Below are positions 15,237-22,662 of a stretch of DNA of 64,000 nucleotides, piece after piece. The notes below the pieces were generated by a model. It worked only from the letters and a program-made list of their open reading frames with translations, searched no databases and was not told where the DNA came from. The first letter of the stretch is position 1; each line of letters begins with the position of its first letter. The position numbers and the translations under genes were made by a program. Origin of the DNA: Gracilibacillus salinarum (GTDB lineage: Bacteria; Bacillota; Bacilli; Bacillales; Amphibacillaceae); assembly GCF_022919575.1 (NCBI RefSeq), contig NZ_CP095071.1, positions 930,001 through 994,000 of the forward strand, given 5' to 3'.

Positions 15237-16214
15237 CTATAAAAAGTTACGTAAGCTTTCGGCTACTTCTTCACGGTCTAAGTGCAGGTATCTAGTCGTA
15301 ATCCCTATATCGCTATGCCCTAGCGCTTTCGAGATTAGAGCAATGTTCGCTCCCTTGCGTAACAGATTCTTCGCAAACCCTCGTCTAAGTGCGTGAGGAT
15401 TTATGTTCTTTAGTCCGTATTCTCTGGCGTGCTTATTCAACCGTTTAATTATGTTGTTGTGGTTGTTAACGTCACTAGCGATCTTTGTGCCGTTTTTGGT
15501 CACGAATAAATAACGGTTGTCCTCTTTATGCTCGCTGCGGATAACGGTATTCTGTTTAATCAAGGCGTCAAGTAGTCGATACAGTACGTTATCAAACGGA
15601 AGGTATATCGCTTGATGATTCTTAATTAATCCGCCGTCAATGCGTAGTATTTTTTCGTCAAGGTTAACGTGCTTCTCCTGTAATTCCGTCAACGTTCCGA
15701 CTCGTACTCCGGTTTGATACATTAATAGCGCTGCGGTTGCGTCTCTTAGCTCGGTAAATCTCGACAAGTCTAACATCGTTAATAGAATGTTTAACTCCTT
15801 GTCGGTGGCGCCCTCTTTAACAGGATTGTCGACTTTAATACGGATACTCCGCCAAAAGTTAACGGTTATCCAGCCGTTATCTAAACAACGACTAAGAAAC
15901 GCCTTCAAACACTTTAGGCGCGTCAGTTTTGTTTGGTTGTTAACGTTCATGGACGACAACCATTCGTAGATGCAGTTAACCGTTATATCTTCTACGTAAG
16001 AGACTCCGGTTACTTCTACGAAGTGGTTAACGTGTAGCTCGTAGTCGTTAATGGTTCGCGGACGTAATCCGGATGCTCTCATTTGCTTTATAACGGTTGT
16101 TAGCGCTTTATTAATCGGATAACCCTTCTTCTTACCATCGGAGGAGCTTCGAAAAGCCTCCGACAAGTCGGTTAAATCGGTTTGTACGGATAGTGACGGT
16201 TTCCTTTTCGTCAT
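15237..16214 (-). CDS. int: Tyrosine integrase of the element
   Basis: 325 aa. N-terminal SAM-like core-binding domain (about 40-135), C-terminal catalytic domain with the Arg in YQTGVRVGTLTEL, HALRRGFAKNLLRKG (His-x-x-Arg), GHSDIGITTRYLHLD (His and the Tyr nucleophile). Catalyses recombination between attP and the tRNA-Arg 3' end. The start has AGGAGG, but this SD is the 3' arm of a hairpin that also looks like a terminator (16217-16282), so expression from the tRNA promoter should be low. Adjacent to attR as usual. Confidence 0.95.
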   Translation of the reverse strand: MTKRKPSLSVQTDLTDLSEAFRSSSDGKKKGYPINKALTTVIKQMRASGLRPRTINDYELHVNHFVEVTGVSYVEDITVNCIYEWLSSMNVNNQTKLTRLKCLKAFLSRCLDNGWITVNFWRSIRIKVDNPVKEGATDKELNILLTMLDLSRFTELRDATAALLMYQTGVRVGTLTELQEKHVNLDEKILRIDGGLIKNHQAIYLPFDNVLYRLLDALIKQNTVIRSEHKEDNRYLFVTKNGTKIASDVNNHNNIIKRLNKHAREYGLKNINPHALRRGFAKNLLRKGANIALISKALGHSDIGITTRYLHLDREEVAESLRNFL

Positions 16215-16216
16215 AA

Positions 16217-16282
16217 CAAAAAAGCCTCCTAATCGCTAGCTGACCGATTCATTGACCGATACAACCAACGTATTAGAAGGCT
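16217..16282 (-). terminator. Element-supplied tRNA terminator that masks the int ribosome site
   Basis: Minus-strand RNA AGCCUUCUAAU (16282-16272) pairs along 11 bp (one G-U) with AUUAGGAGGCU (16233-16223), followed by a U run. The 3' arm contains the AGGAGG of int. The 38-base loop holds two TGACCGAT copies (16241-16248, 16253-16260) that may be integrase arm sites. Confidence 0.7.
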
Positions 16283-16311
16283 CTCTGACGGGCTTTATTG
16301 CCGTAAAGTAA

Positions 16312-16339
16312 AACGTCCCAGGCAGGATTCGAACCTGCG
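16312..16339 (-). repeat. attR: 28-bp repeat forming the 3' end of intact tRNA-Arg
   Basis: Identical to 2417-2444. This copy completes the functional tRNA gene after integration, so the element itself carries the tRNA 3' end. Confidence 0.92.
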
Positions 16340-16387
16340 ACCCACAGCTTAGAAGGCTGTTGCTCTATCCTGCTGAGCTACTGGGAC
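16314..16387 (-). tRNA. tRNA-Arg (anticodon UCU)
   Basis: 74-nt cloverleaf on the minus strand: acceptor GTCCCAG pairs with CTGGGAC; D loop AGCTCAGCAGGATAGAGC; anticodon loop CTTCTAA (anticodon TCT); T loop GGTTCGAATCC. CCA is not encoded. It is the integration target. Its 3' segment was supplied by the element but the identity is intact. Confidence 0.95.
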
Positions 16388-16388
16388 A

Positions 16389-16462
16389 TGGAGCGGGTGA
16401 AGGGAATCGAACCCTCGACATCAGCTTGGAAGGCTGAGGTTTTACCACTAAACTACACCCGC
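16389..16462 (-). tRNA. tRNA-Gly (anticodon UCC)
   Basis: Minus-strand cloverleaf with acceptor GCGGGTG/CACCCGC, anticodon loop CTTCCAA (anticodon TCC) and T loop GGTTCGATTCC. CCA is encoded (16391-16389). It ends one base before tRNA-Arg, so the two are cotranscribed from the promoter at 16716-16744. Confidence 0.95.
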
Positions 16463-16585
16463 ATATAAAATTTGTATTCAATTTGTTCTGCTTACGCTCT
16501 AAATGTTCCTGCATCTTCATGATAATTCAAAGATGTTCAATGCTTCGGAACAACTCGAAGCTTACTCGGTGGATGTTTCGCTCGT

Positions 16586-16625
16586 GGCTGAGGTTTTACC
16601 ACTAAACTACACCCGCATATAAAAT
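16586..16625 (-). repeat. Duplicated 5' half of tRNA-Gly in the operon leader
   Basis: 40 bases identical to 16432-16471: the first 31 nt of tRNA-Gly (acceptor 5' strand, D arm, start of anticodon arm) plus 9 upstream bases. It lies between the promoter and the real tRNA, so it would be transcribed as part of the leader. The 3' half is missing, so it is a remnant and not a tRNA gene. The rest of 16463-16829 holds only the promoter and a terminator. Confidence 0.85.
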
Positions 16626-16715
16626 ATTTTCATAATGTACATAACGATCGGAATTGCTAATTAATATGTATGCTTCGCTTCAAAAAAATATGTATCTCGT
16701 TAACGGACAAGTACC

Positions 16716-16744
16716 ATTATATAAAATTAAGCAGCTATTGTCAA
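16716..16744 (-). promoter_or_regulatory. Perfect consensus sigma-A promoter of the tRNA operon
   Basis: Minus strand TTGACA (16744-16739), 17-bp spacer, TATAAT (16721-16716): both boxes fully consensus, as expected for stable RNA. Transcription would start near 16709 and run through the tRNA-Gly fragment, tRNA-Gly and tRNA-Arg. Confidence 0.9.
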
Positions 16745-16795
16745 CAGATTTATCAAAAGTTTTTTTAAAATCTTTTTTATCTAGCTAAAAAGTGA

Positions 16796-16823
16796 TCAGC
16801 AGTAGTATTTCAACTACTGCTGA
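16796..16823 (-). terminator. ysnB terminator
   Basis: 11-bp stem TCAGCAGTAGT/ACTACTGCTGA with a 6-base loop; minus strand continues ATCACTTTTT. Ends the ysmB-to-ysnB direction operon. Confidence 0.85.
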
Positions 16824-16829
16824 CTGTTT

Positions 16830-17354
16830 TTACTCATTCAAAGAAGTTTGGTAAGCAAGGCTTGTTATTTCCGTGCCCTCTTTTGTAAAAAAGCGAAGCT
16901 CTATATCCGTTAATGCATCATCCGCTGATAATATTGCATAAGAACCTGGATGTGCTGTTCTCGGCTGGCGTATACTGCCTGGATTGATAAAAAGCTGACC
17001 ATTAACTTTCTCAGCACCAGCTCTGTGCGTATGACCGAAACAAATGATGTTTGCTCCCAATTCTTTCGCCCGATAGGATAATGGCATTAATGTAGAATTC
17101 ACTTGATGTAAATGTCCGTGCGTTACGAAAAAATGCATGTTACCTACGCGAAAATCAACTTCTTCTGGAAACTGAAAATCCATATCCATATTACCTTGGA
17201 CTTTCTCAAAACCAGCCAATTCTGTTCCATCATAAGCTAACTCTGAATCGCCGCAATGTATCATCGTATGTACTTCGTCCTGGTGACGCTGTTTGATTGC
17301 TATCACTTCATCTGTCCATCCATGACTATCACTTATTATTAGAATTTTTGGCAT
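16830..17354 (-). CDS. ysnB: MJ0936-type metallophosphoesterase YsnB/YfcE
   Basis: 174 aa from ATG 17354 (MPKILIISDSHG), chosen over an upstream GTG because GAGGGG is 8 bases before it. Binuclear metal motifs: DSHG at the N-terminus, HCGDSE, GNMD, THGHLH and GHTHRAG. Family enzymes hydrolyse phosphodiesters or small phosphoesters; the natural substrate is unknown. Cytoplasmic. Follows rdgB, as in B. subtilis. Confidence 0.92.
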   Translation of the reverse strand: MPKILIISDSHGWTDEVIAIKQRHQDEVHTMIHCGDSELAYDGTELAGFEKVQGNMDMDFQFPEEVDFRVGNMHFFVTHGHLHQVNSTLMPLSYRAKELGANIICFGHTHRAGAEKVNGQLFINPGSIRQPRTAHPGSYAILSADDALTDIELRFFTKEGTEITSLAYQTSLNE

Positions 17355-17368
17355 TTGTCTCACCCCTC

Positions 17369-17968
17369 TTACAACTGTTTTACCCAGTTCTCGATCTGAT
17401 CTAACGCTTTTCGGCGATGACTGATTTGATTTTTTTCTTCGGGTGTCAATTCTGCCATCGTTTTAGCACTGTCAGACGGATAAAAAATGGGATCATAACC
17501 AAAACCATGTGCCCCTGCTTGTTCAAAGGCGATCGTCCCCTCACACTCACCACGCTTGAAAATTGTCTCCTTCTCAGGTTGAGCGATAGCAAGTACGCAT
17601 ACAAACCTGCCGGTACGGTCTTCACGGGGAACATCTGCTAGCTCGTTTAACACTTTTTCAAGATTTGCCTGATCATCTTTTTTCTCTCCCGCATATCGGG
17701 CAGAATACACGCCTGGTGCTCCATCTAATGCATCAATAGCGATGCCTGAATCATCTGCTATCACGGCTGTATTAAACTTTTGGCAGATCGCCTCGGCTTT
17801 AATCGCAGCATTGGCTTCAAACGTTGTGCCGGTTTCTTCAATGTCTTCTACCGGATCTGTTAAATCTATCAGGGAAAGAACCTTAATGCCGTATGGTTCA
17901 AATAAACGGCGAAAGTCTCTCATTTTCCCTTCATTTTTTGTGGCAATGATTAATTCCTTCATCTGCAT
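17369..17968 (-). CDS. rdgB: dITP/XTP pyrophosphatase (RdgB/HAM1)
   Basis: 199 aa. Hydrolyses ITP, dITP and XTP to monophosphates, keeping deaminated purines out of nucleic acids. Family motifs: IATKNEGKMRDF at the N-terminus, ADDSGIAIDALDGAPGVYSA around residue 70, HGFGYDPIFYPSD near 150, and the C-terminal SHRRKAL. Ten bases after rph, with GGGAG before the start; known as ysnA in B. subtilis. Length matches the family. Confidence 0.95.
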   Translation of the reverse strand: MQMKELIIATKNEGKMRDFRRLFEPYGIKVLSLIDLTDPVEDIEETGTTFEANAAIKAEAICQKFNTAVIADDSGIAIDALDGAPGVYSARYAGEKKDDQANLEKVLNELADVPREDRTGRFVCVLAIAQPEKETIFKRGECEGTIAFEQAGAHGFGYDPIFYPSDSAKTMAELTPEEKNQISHRRKALDQIENWVKQL

Positions 17969-17977
17969 AAAACTCCC

Positions 17978-18721
17978 TTACGCTTGATCAAGATTGATCT
18001 GATACGGTTTGATTGCCTCTTCTTGTATAGTAAAAATCTCTTTCATGCCTTTATCAGCTAATGCCAACATCTGATTTAACTGTTCAGTTGAAAACGTCGC
18101 TTCTTCGCCAGTTCCTTGCAGCTCAACAAATTGACCTTTACCAGTCATCACGACATTCATATCCACATGTGCCTGGGAATCTTCTGAGTACTCCAAGTCT
18201 AAGATTTCTGTACCATCTGGTAACACGCCGACAGAAATGGCCGCTAAATAATCAGTTATCGGCATTGATTTGATTTTTTCATCTTTTAAAAGTTTTCCTA
18301 ACGCATGAACCACTGCCACAAATGCTCCTGTGATCGATGCGGTTCTCGTACCTCCATCTGCCTGGATGACGTCACAATCCACCCAAATGGTACGTTCACC
18401 AATCGAATCTAAATCGACAACCGCTCGCAGTGAACGTCCGATTAACCGCTGGATCTCCATCGTTCTGCCCGAAACCTTTCCTTTAGAAGATTCCCGAATG
18501 TTTCTTGTTTCTGTAGCTCTTGGCAGCATCGCATATTCTGCTGTAATCCAGCCTTTTCCTGAACCTCTCATAAAAGGTGGAACACGATCCTCCACACTAG
18601 CGTTACAAATGACCTTCGTATCACCTACTGTAATTAATACAGATCCTTCTGCATGTTTGGTGAAATCCGTTTGGATATCGATAGGTCTAAGTTGATCTAT
18701 TTCTCTCCCTGTTTCGCGCAT
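17978..18721 (-). CDS. rph: Ribonuclease PH
   Basis: 247 aa. Phosphorolytic 3'-5' exoribonuclease that trims tRNA 3' ends. Characteristic [40 protein letters not shown] and GTGEEATFS motifs are all present. Length normal. Directly downstream of gerM and upstream of rdgB, the conserved Bacillus arrangement. Confidence 0.96.
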   Translation of the reverse strand: MRETGREIDQLRPIDIQTDFTKHAEGSVLITVGDTKVICNASVEDRVPPFMRGSGKGWITAEYAMLPRATETRNIRESSKGKVSGRTMEIQRLIGRSLRAVVDLDSIGERTIWVDCDVIQADGGTRTASITGAFVAVVHALGKLLKDEKIKSMPITDYLAAISVGVLPDGTEILDLEYSEDSQAHVDMNVVMTGKGQFVELQGTGEEATFSTEQLNQMLALADKGMKEIFTIQEEAIKPYQINLDQA

Positions 18722-18994
18722 TCTATTTCCTCCTTACATTCTGTACTATCTTAACATATTCTTTCAGTAGTTGTCCTTTTCATACATTCAATTCTAATTA
18801 GAGCATTCTTACGTCAATTATAAGAAATGCACAAGTGCCCGAGTGGACAAAGTTGTCTACGTTAAAAAATGCTAAATCTTAAGTAGATTCAAGCAGATTC
18901 CTGTGATACGGCTTATTCATAAACTTGGTACATTCTAACTTTTCACTACGTCGAACTTCTTCCTTGCTAAAATTTTCACTTTCCTACCGTATAA
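18722..18994. other. Intergenic region with dispersed module
   Basis: No gene seen. At about 18911-18958, minus strand, it holds GTTCGACGTAGTGAAAAG ... ATGTACCAAG ... ATAAG, a module that recurs near 33510-33562 and 55838-55890. The rph promoter should lie near 18730-18780 but has no clear consensus. Confidence 0.45.
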
Positions 18995-19032
18995 AAGGAA
19001 AAACACCTCATACCGAAGCATGAGATGTTTAA
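18995..19032 (-). terminator. gerM terminator
   Basis: AAACACCTCAT / ATGAGATGTTT stem (one mismatch) with minus-strand GTTTTTCCTTTT following. It overlaps the end of gerM and separates it from rph. Confidence 0.7.
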
Positions 19033-19034
19033 CA

Positions 19035-20171
19035 TTAGATACTTTCTGTAGGTGTGACCATGTCACGTGAGACAGGCTCTGTGTACGGTTGTCCATTTTC
19101 ACCCATAACTTCTTCATGGTTTTCGATTGATACATTTACCGCATCAATGCCTTCCTGCTCAGTTAAGGTTAATACAATCGACTTCATGACTTCATCCGCT
19201 ATTACGCTCTTCTCGCTGTTAGATAAAATGCTTTCATTGAATGTTAAAGATAATACGCCATCTTCCATCACTGGTTCTGCTGCAAGCTGTGAACCTGTAT
19301 TAATATATGGCTGCATATTCAATTCATATGCCGGTCCATTCAATAAAGCTTGTACAACTGATTGGAATTGATTGTCTTTGTCAACAGAAACATGCTGCGT
19401 AATTGGTACATAGTAGACTTCATTGTCACCTTGCATTGGAAAGTAAAGCGTAGTAGCTTTACTTTCCATCAAGTCAATGCCTTTTGCCTGCAACACGTTA
19501 ATACCGTTAGCTCGTGAATAGCCTTCTGATATCGGTGTGCCATTCACCGGCATTTCTGCTTGTTCTTCTCCGTTGATCCATAGCTTGACGCGCTTCACAT
19601 TCTCAAATTGCGTTAATGTATATGTCATCGACTCAAGAATTTTTTGCTCATCTTCAGCCTGGTATGTTTTAAAGTCCTCTGACACATTGACTACGATCGT
19701 ACCGTCTGATTCTAAGTTCAAATCGATAATCTCAGTTCCTGCAGGCAATACTGCTTCAAAACCATTTGGTAACATCGAAGAAACAGGACCGTCCTTCACA
19801 AGATATTCTAACACTTGTTTTGCTACTTCTTTTGATTGTGGTGCCGGTAAATCCACTTCTTGAGGCACAACTAGTCCACTTTGATCCATTAAGTACAATA
19901 CTCTTGTCACCGTCTGTCCAGCATCAGTTGATTCTTCTCCTTCTGTATCCCCTTCTCCTTCTGTTTCTCCTTCTTCAGCAGCATTTTCTTCTGCTTCGTC
20001 TGTTTCTTCGCCAGGTACATTTTCCAGATCATCTGTCATTTCTGCGTCTTCTGGAGGGGCATCCATTTGTTCCATTGTTTGCTCTCCTTCAAAAACACCA
20101 CAACCAGCTAAAAAGAAAAACATACACAGTAATGCAACCCCTAAGATTTTTTTAGTCACATCGATTTTCAT
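19035..20171 (-). CDS. gerM: Spore germination/sporulation lipoprotein GerM
   Basis: 378 aa. Signal peptide with lipobox LAGC (residues about 21-24), an acidic low-complexity linker (EETDEAEENAAEEGETEGEG), then two GerMN domains (about 95-220 and 235-370), the second starting near TLYFPMQGDNEVYYVPITQH. In B. subtilis GerM supports the SpoIIIAH-SpoIIQ complex around the forespore and is also needed for germination. Membrane-anchored outside the mother cell membrane. Start has AGGAGG. Slightly longer than B. subtilis GerM because of the linker. Confidence 0.93.
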   Translation of the reverse strand: MKIDVTKKILGVALLCMFFFLAGCGVFEGEQTMEQMDAPPEDAEMTDDLENVPGEETDEAEENAAEEGETEGEGDTEGEESTDAGQTVTRVLYLMDQSGLVVPQEVDLPAPQSKEVAKQVLEYLVKDGPVSSMLPNGFEAVLPAGTEIIDLNLESDGTIVVNVSEDFKTYQAEDEQKILESMTYTLTQFENVKRVKLWINGEEQAEMPVNGTPISEGYSRANGINVLQAKGIDLMESKATTLYFPMQGDNEVYYVPITQHVSVDKDNQFQSVVQALLNGPAYELNMQPYINTGSQLAAEPVMEDGVLSLTFNESILSNSEKSVIADEVMKSIVLTLTEQEGIDAVNVSIENHEEVMGENGQPYTEPVSRDMVTPTESI

Positions 20172-20639
20172 AACCGATACCTCCTACGATGGTTTGTACT
20201 ATTATGTATACGAGCTTATAACTAAAATAGACCAAACAAAAAAATCTTTCCTGTATAATTCAAGAAAGTGAGCATCCACGGTGCTCTTCTAAACAAGCTG
20301 TCCGATTGTCTCACAAGAGTTAAACGTTTTTGAAATGACTTTCTTTTCAGTGATTAATAGGCTGGTATGTAAGTATATTTAACATCGTTTAATACGGATT
20401 ATGTAAGGTGGAACTGTTTGACGTAGAGGTAAATTCCATTAGCTTAGCACAGCTCCATAAATATGCTTTTCGTTATGTAGGAAGCTATCTATCTGCCTGC
20501 GCTGCAGTTCAGACTCTTCAAGGAGACAAAACCGGAGGAGAAGTGGTTGGCCTACGCTAGGGTAGGGACTCTACAACTTTTGTAAGAGCTAGCATATCGA
20601 CAGCGTTATACATAATAGCAATTGCATGAATAACATAAT
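20172..20639. other. Intergenic region, gerM side
   Basis: Contains the presumed gerM promoter region (near 20195-20230) and a degenerate repeat piece ending in GTGGTTGG (20553-20560), which matches the terminal repeats at 36150-36157 and 57355-57362. No coding region supported. Confidence 0.4.
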
Positions 20640-20885
20640 ACCTAGAACCACTGCTTTTAGCTGTTCCATGCGTTGTAGCACTTCCCTTAAGCGCAGGAAA
20701 TAGGCGGAGACTCCCGTGGAATCAGCGCGAGCTGAAGATCCACTTCATTTGTGCCTGTGTCTGCAAGTAACGCTTTGAAGTGAGCTTCCTCGGCACAAGG
20801 CAGCAAAGAAGTAGTTCAAGTAGTAGCCTAGCTGAAGCCGTGCCCACAGGACGCGGAGCCTATTTCCGGAGCTTTGCTAAGCAGA
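20640..20885. repeat. TIR-bounded structured repeat, full copy 1
   Basis: Core 20696-20867 (172 bp) is bounded by GGAAATAGGC and GCCTATTTCC. Inner complementary segments CACTTCA/TGAAGTG (20741-20747, 20776-20782) and TTGTGCC/GGCACAA (20749-20755, 20792-20798) interleave. The outer flank GTTGTAGCACTTCCCTTAAG recurs beside the other full copies. Same family as 36310-36482 and 50308-50480. Confidence 0.85.
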
Positions 20886-21043
20886 TAAATTATATCAAAA
20901 TGACTATACTGCAATACAGCCTTTGTTTACATAATCCATATTATAGGAACCTATCTTCCTATTCAGCATGATTACTTCTACGACTGTACTTATATACTTT
21001 CTTTGCTTAAAAAAAAGACATAAGAGGTCTCCTCTTATGCCTT

Positions 21044-21859
21044 TCATACGCTTCTTACGGAATGCAAATCGATTTTGCTGACTGCGTCTACTCTTTGGTC
21101 AAACCAGCGTGAAGCAATTGCCTGAAATACTTCCACGTCCCCTGTTGTGTAAAAATGATTTTGCGGTTCCTCTTGCCCTTGATACAATTTCTTTTGATAG
21201 CCAAGAATGGTACTGACCTCTCGGGCAGTCTCTTCTCCGGATGAAATGACTGTCACCGTCGAGCCAATTACTTCTTGGATCAGGTCCTTAATCATTGGAT
21301 AATGCGTGCATCCTAGGATGATCGTATCCATCTCGCGATATTCTTTCATTGGTCGCAAGGTTTCTCGTACTACTTGATACGCTTCATTTCCTTTAACAAT
21401 CCCTTGTTCAACTAATGGCACAAAAGCTGGACACGCTAGGTCTCGAACTGTAATCTGTGAATTAATATACTTTAATGCATCCACGTAGGCACGACTGTTA
21501 ATTGTTCCTTCTGTGCCGATCACCCCAATGTCACCTGTCCTTGAGTTCGTAATCGCCGCTCTGGCACCAGGTTGGATCACACCTACAATCGGAAATGGCA
21601 GTTCTTCTTTCAATTGTTCTAAGACAAATGCTGTTGCTGTGTTACATGCAATCACAAGCATTTTGATATCTTTAGTCAACAGAAAGCGAACCATTTCCCA
21701 TGTGTACTTTATCACTTCTTCTTTAGGACGCGGACCATACGGGCAACGTTTGGTATCACCTAAGTATATAATGGATTCTTTTGGCAGCTGCCGGATTAAT
21801 TCACTCGCTACGGTCAGTCCGCCAACACCAGAATCTATAACACCAATTGGTTGTTTCAC
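21044..21859 (-). CDS. murI: Glutamate racemase
   Basis: 271 aa, GTG start with AGAGGCG upstream. Converts L- to D-glutamate for peptidoglycan (racE in Bacillus). Catalytic cysteines lie in VIACNTATAF and ILGCTHYPMI; the N-terminal IGVIDSGVGGLTVASELIRQ is the family signature. Fifteen bases after ysmB, so cotranscribed. Confidence 0.96.
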   Translation of the reverse strand: MKQPIGVIDSGVGGLTVASELIRQLPKESIIYLGDTKRCPYGPRPKEEVIKYTWEMVRFLLTKDIKMLVIACNTATAFVLEQLKEELPFPIVGVIQPGARAAITNSRTGDIGVIGTEGTINSRAYVDALKYINSQITVRDLACPAFVPLVEQGIVKGNEAYQVVRETLRPMKEYREMDTIILGCTHYPMIKDLIQEVIGSTVTVISSGEETAREVSTILGYQKKLYQGQEEPQNHFYTTGDVEVFQAIASRWFDQRVDAVSKIDLHSVRSV

Positions 21860-21873
21860 TATTCATCGCCTCT

Positions 21874-22335
21874 TTACAATTTTGCATTTTTTGTTTGTTG
21901 TCGCATCTCACGGTGAAGGAGATGTAAAAGTGTAGATAACTGTTCCATGTCCTCCTCTTTAACATTCGATAGAACCTCACCTAAATACTTCTGTCGTTTT
22001 TCAATTACTTCATGAATGATTTCTCTTCCTTTTTCCAACAGATGTATTCGTACCACGCGTCGATCTTTCGTATCACGTACCCGCTCCACGAGATCATTCT
22101 TTTCCATACGGTCCACGAGATCAGTTGTTGTACTAAATGCGAGGTTTATTTTCTTGGATAGCTCTCCAAGTGTTAAATCACCGTGCTCCAACAAAAATTG
22201 TAAAGCAATAAATTGTGGTGTCGTGATCGGATAATTATTTAAAATTTCACGACCTTTTTGTTTGATAATACCTGAGATATATCGTAATTCTTTTTCGATA
22301 TCTGCAATACTTTCTTGCTCTTTCGTTTTTGCCAA
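21874..22335 (-). CDS. ysmB: MarR-family regulator YsmB
   Basis: 153 aa, TTG start with AGGAGC 8 bases upstream. Winged helix at about 45-105 (GDLTLGELSKKINLAFSTTT; DLVDRMEKNDLVERVRDTKD), with the long C-terminal dimerisation helix. Homolog in B. subtilis lies in the same gerE-ysmB-racE-gerM order. Ligand and targets unknown. Confidence 0.9.
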   Translation of the reverse strand: MAKTKEQESIADIEKELRYISGIIKQKGREILNNYPITTPQFIALQFLLEHGDLTLGELSKKINLAFSTTTDLVDRMEKNDLVERVRDTKDRRVVRIHLLEKGREIIHEVIEKRQKYLGEVLSNVKEEDMEQLSTLLHLLHREMRQQTKNAKL

Positions 22336-22662
22336 GTTTTAACGCTCCTTCATACCTATAAATACATAATTATACTATAACACTTTTTTAGCTAATTTGT
22401 TATAGAGTTGCTTTTATTGGTTAACAAAACAATTTAGTATGATTAACTATTCTTATATTGTATGAAGCATTTCAATAAAGTGAGACTTTCATCTAGAAGT
22501 CTCTTACAAACATACAAGAATTGTTGACTAACGTTTTTGTATATTAATTGTAATAATTGTTCATTGTTAGCGTTTACAAAACTGGTAGACTGTATGGTAA
22601 TAAGAAAGAGAGGAGGATAGCGCCATACATCAACAGCCAAAAAATTTAATTGGAGGGATCCG
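22336..22662. other. Divergent regulatory region of ysmB and the pectate lyase
   Basis: Contains the cre site at 22564-22579 and the lyase leader with GGAGGG before the ATG. AT-rich; no gene supported. Confidence 0.5.
22564..22579 (+). promoter_or_regulatory. cre site (CcpA operator) upstream of pectate lyase
   Basis: TTGTTAGCGTTTACAA; its reverse complement TTGTAAACGCTAACAA fits the Bacillus cre consensus WTGNAANCGNWNNCWW at every position. It lies 84 bp before the lyase start, so CcpA repression by preferred sugars is expected. Confidence 0.8.

Larger units (their letters stand above)
2417..16339. mobile_element. Integrative element in tRNA-Arg(UCU), about 13.9 kb
   Basis: Bounded by 28-bp direct repeats (2417-2444 and 16312-16339), with a tyrosine integrase next to the intact tRNA. 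Base composition and word use differ visibly from the host: rich in TCCG, CGGA and GTTAACG-like words. Gene order from the right: int, rep-like gene, iteron-like region, serine recombinase, Cro-like regulator, then a leftward run of replication-like, HNH, scaffold-like and tail-like genes. I find no terminase, portal, recognisable major capsid protein, relaxase, VirB4 or FtsK-type protein. Known families it could belong to are phage satellites (PICI-like), integrative plasmids or decayed prophages; the gene order resembles PICIs most. This class assignment is inference. Confidence 0.85.

Noticed and set aside
2417..16339. Complete tailed prophage
   Set aside because: No terminase, portal, tape measure, holin/endolysin or recognisable capsid gene, and too short.
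2417..16339. Conjugative element (ICE)
   Set aside because: No relaxase, coupling protein or type IV secretion ATPase visible.
16586..16625. Second tRNA-Gly gene
   Set aside because: Only the first 31 nt are present; no T arm or acceptor 3' strand.
19766..20155. 129-codon frame antisense to gerM
   Set aside because: Leu/Gln-rich shadow of the acidic low-complexity linker in gerM.
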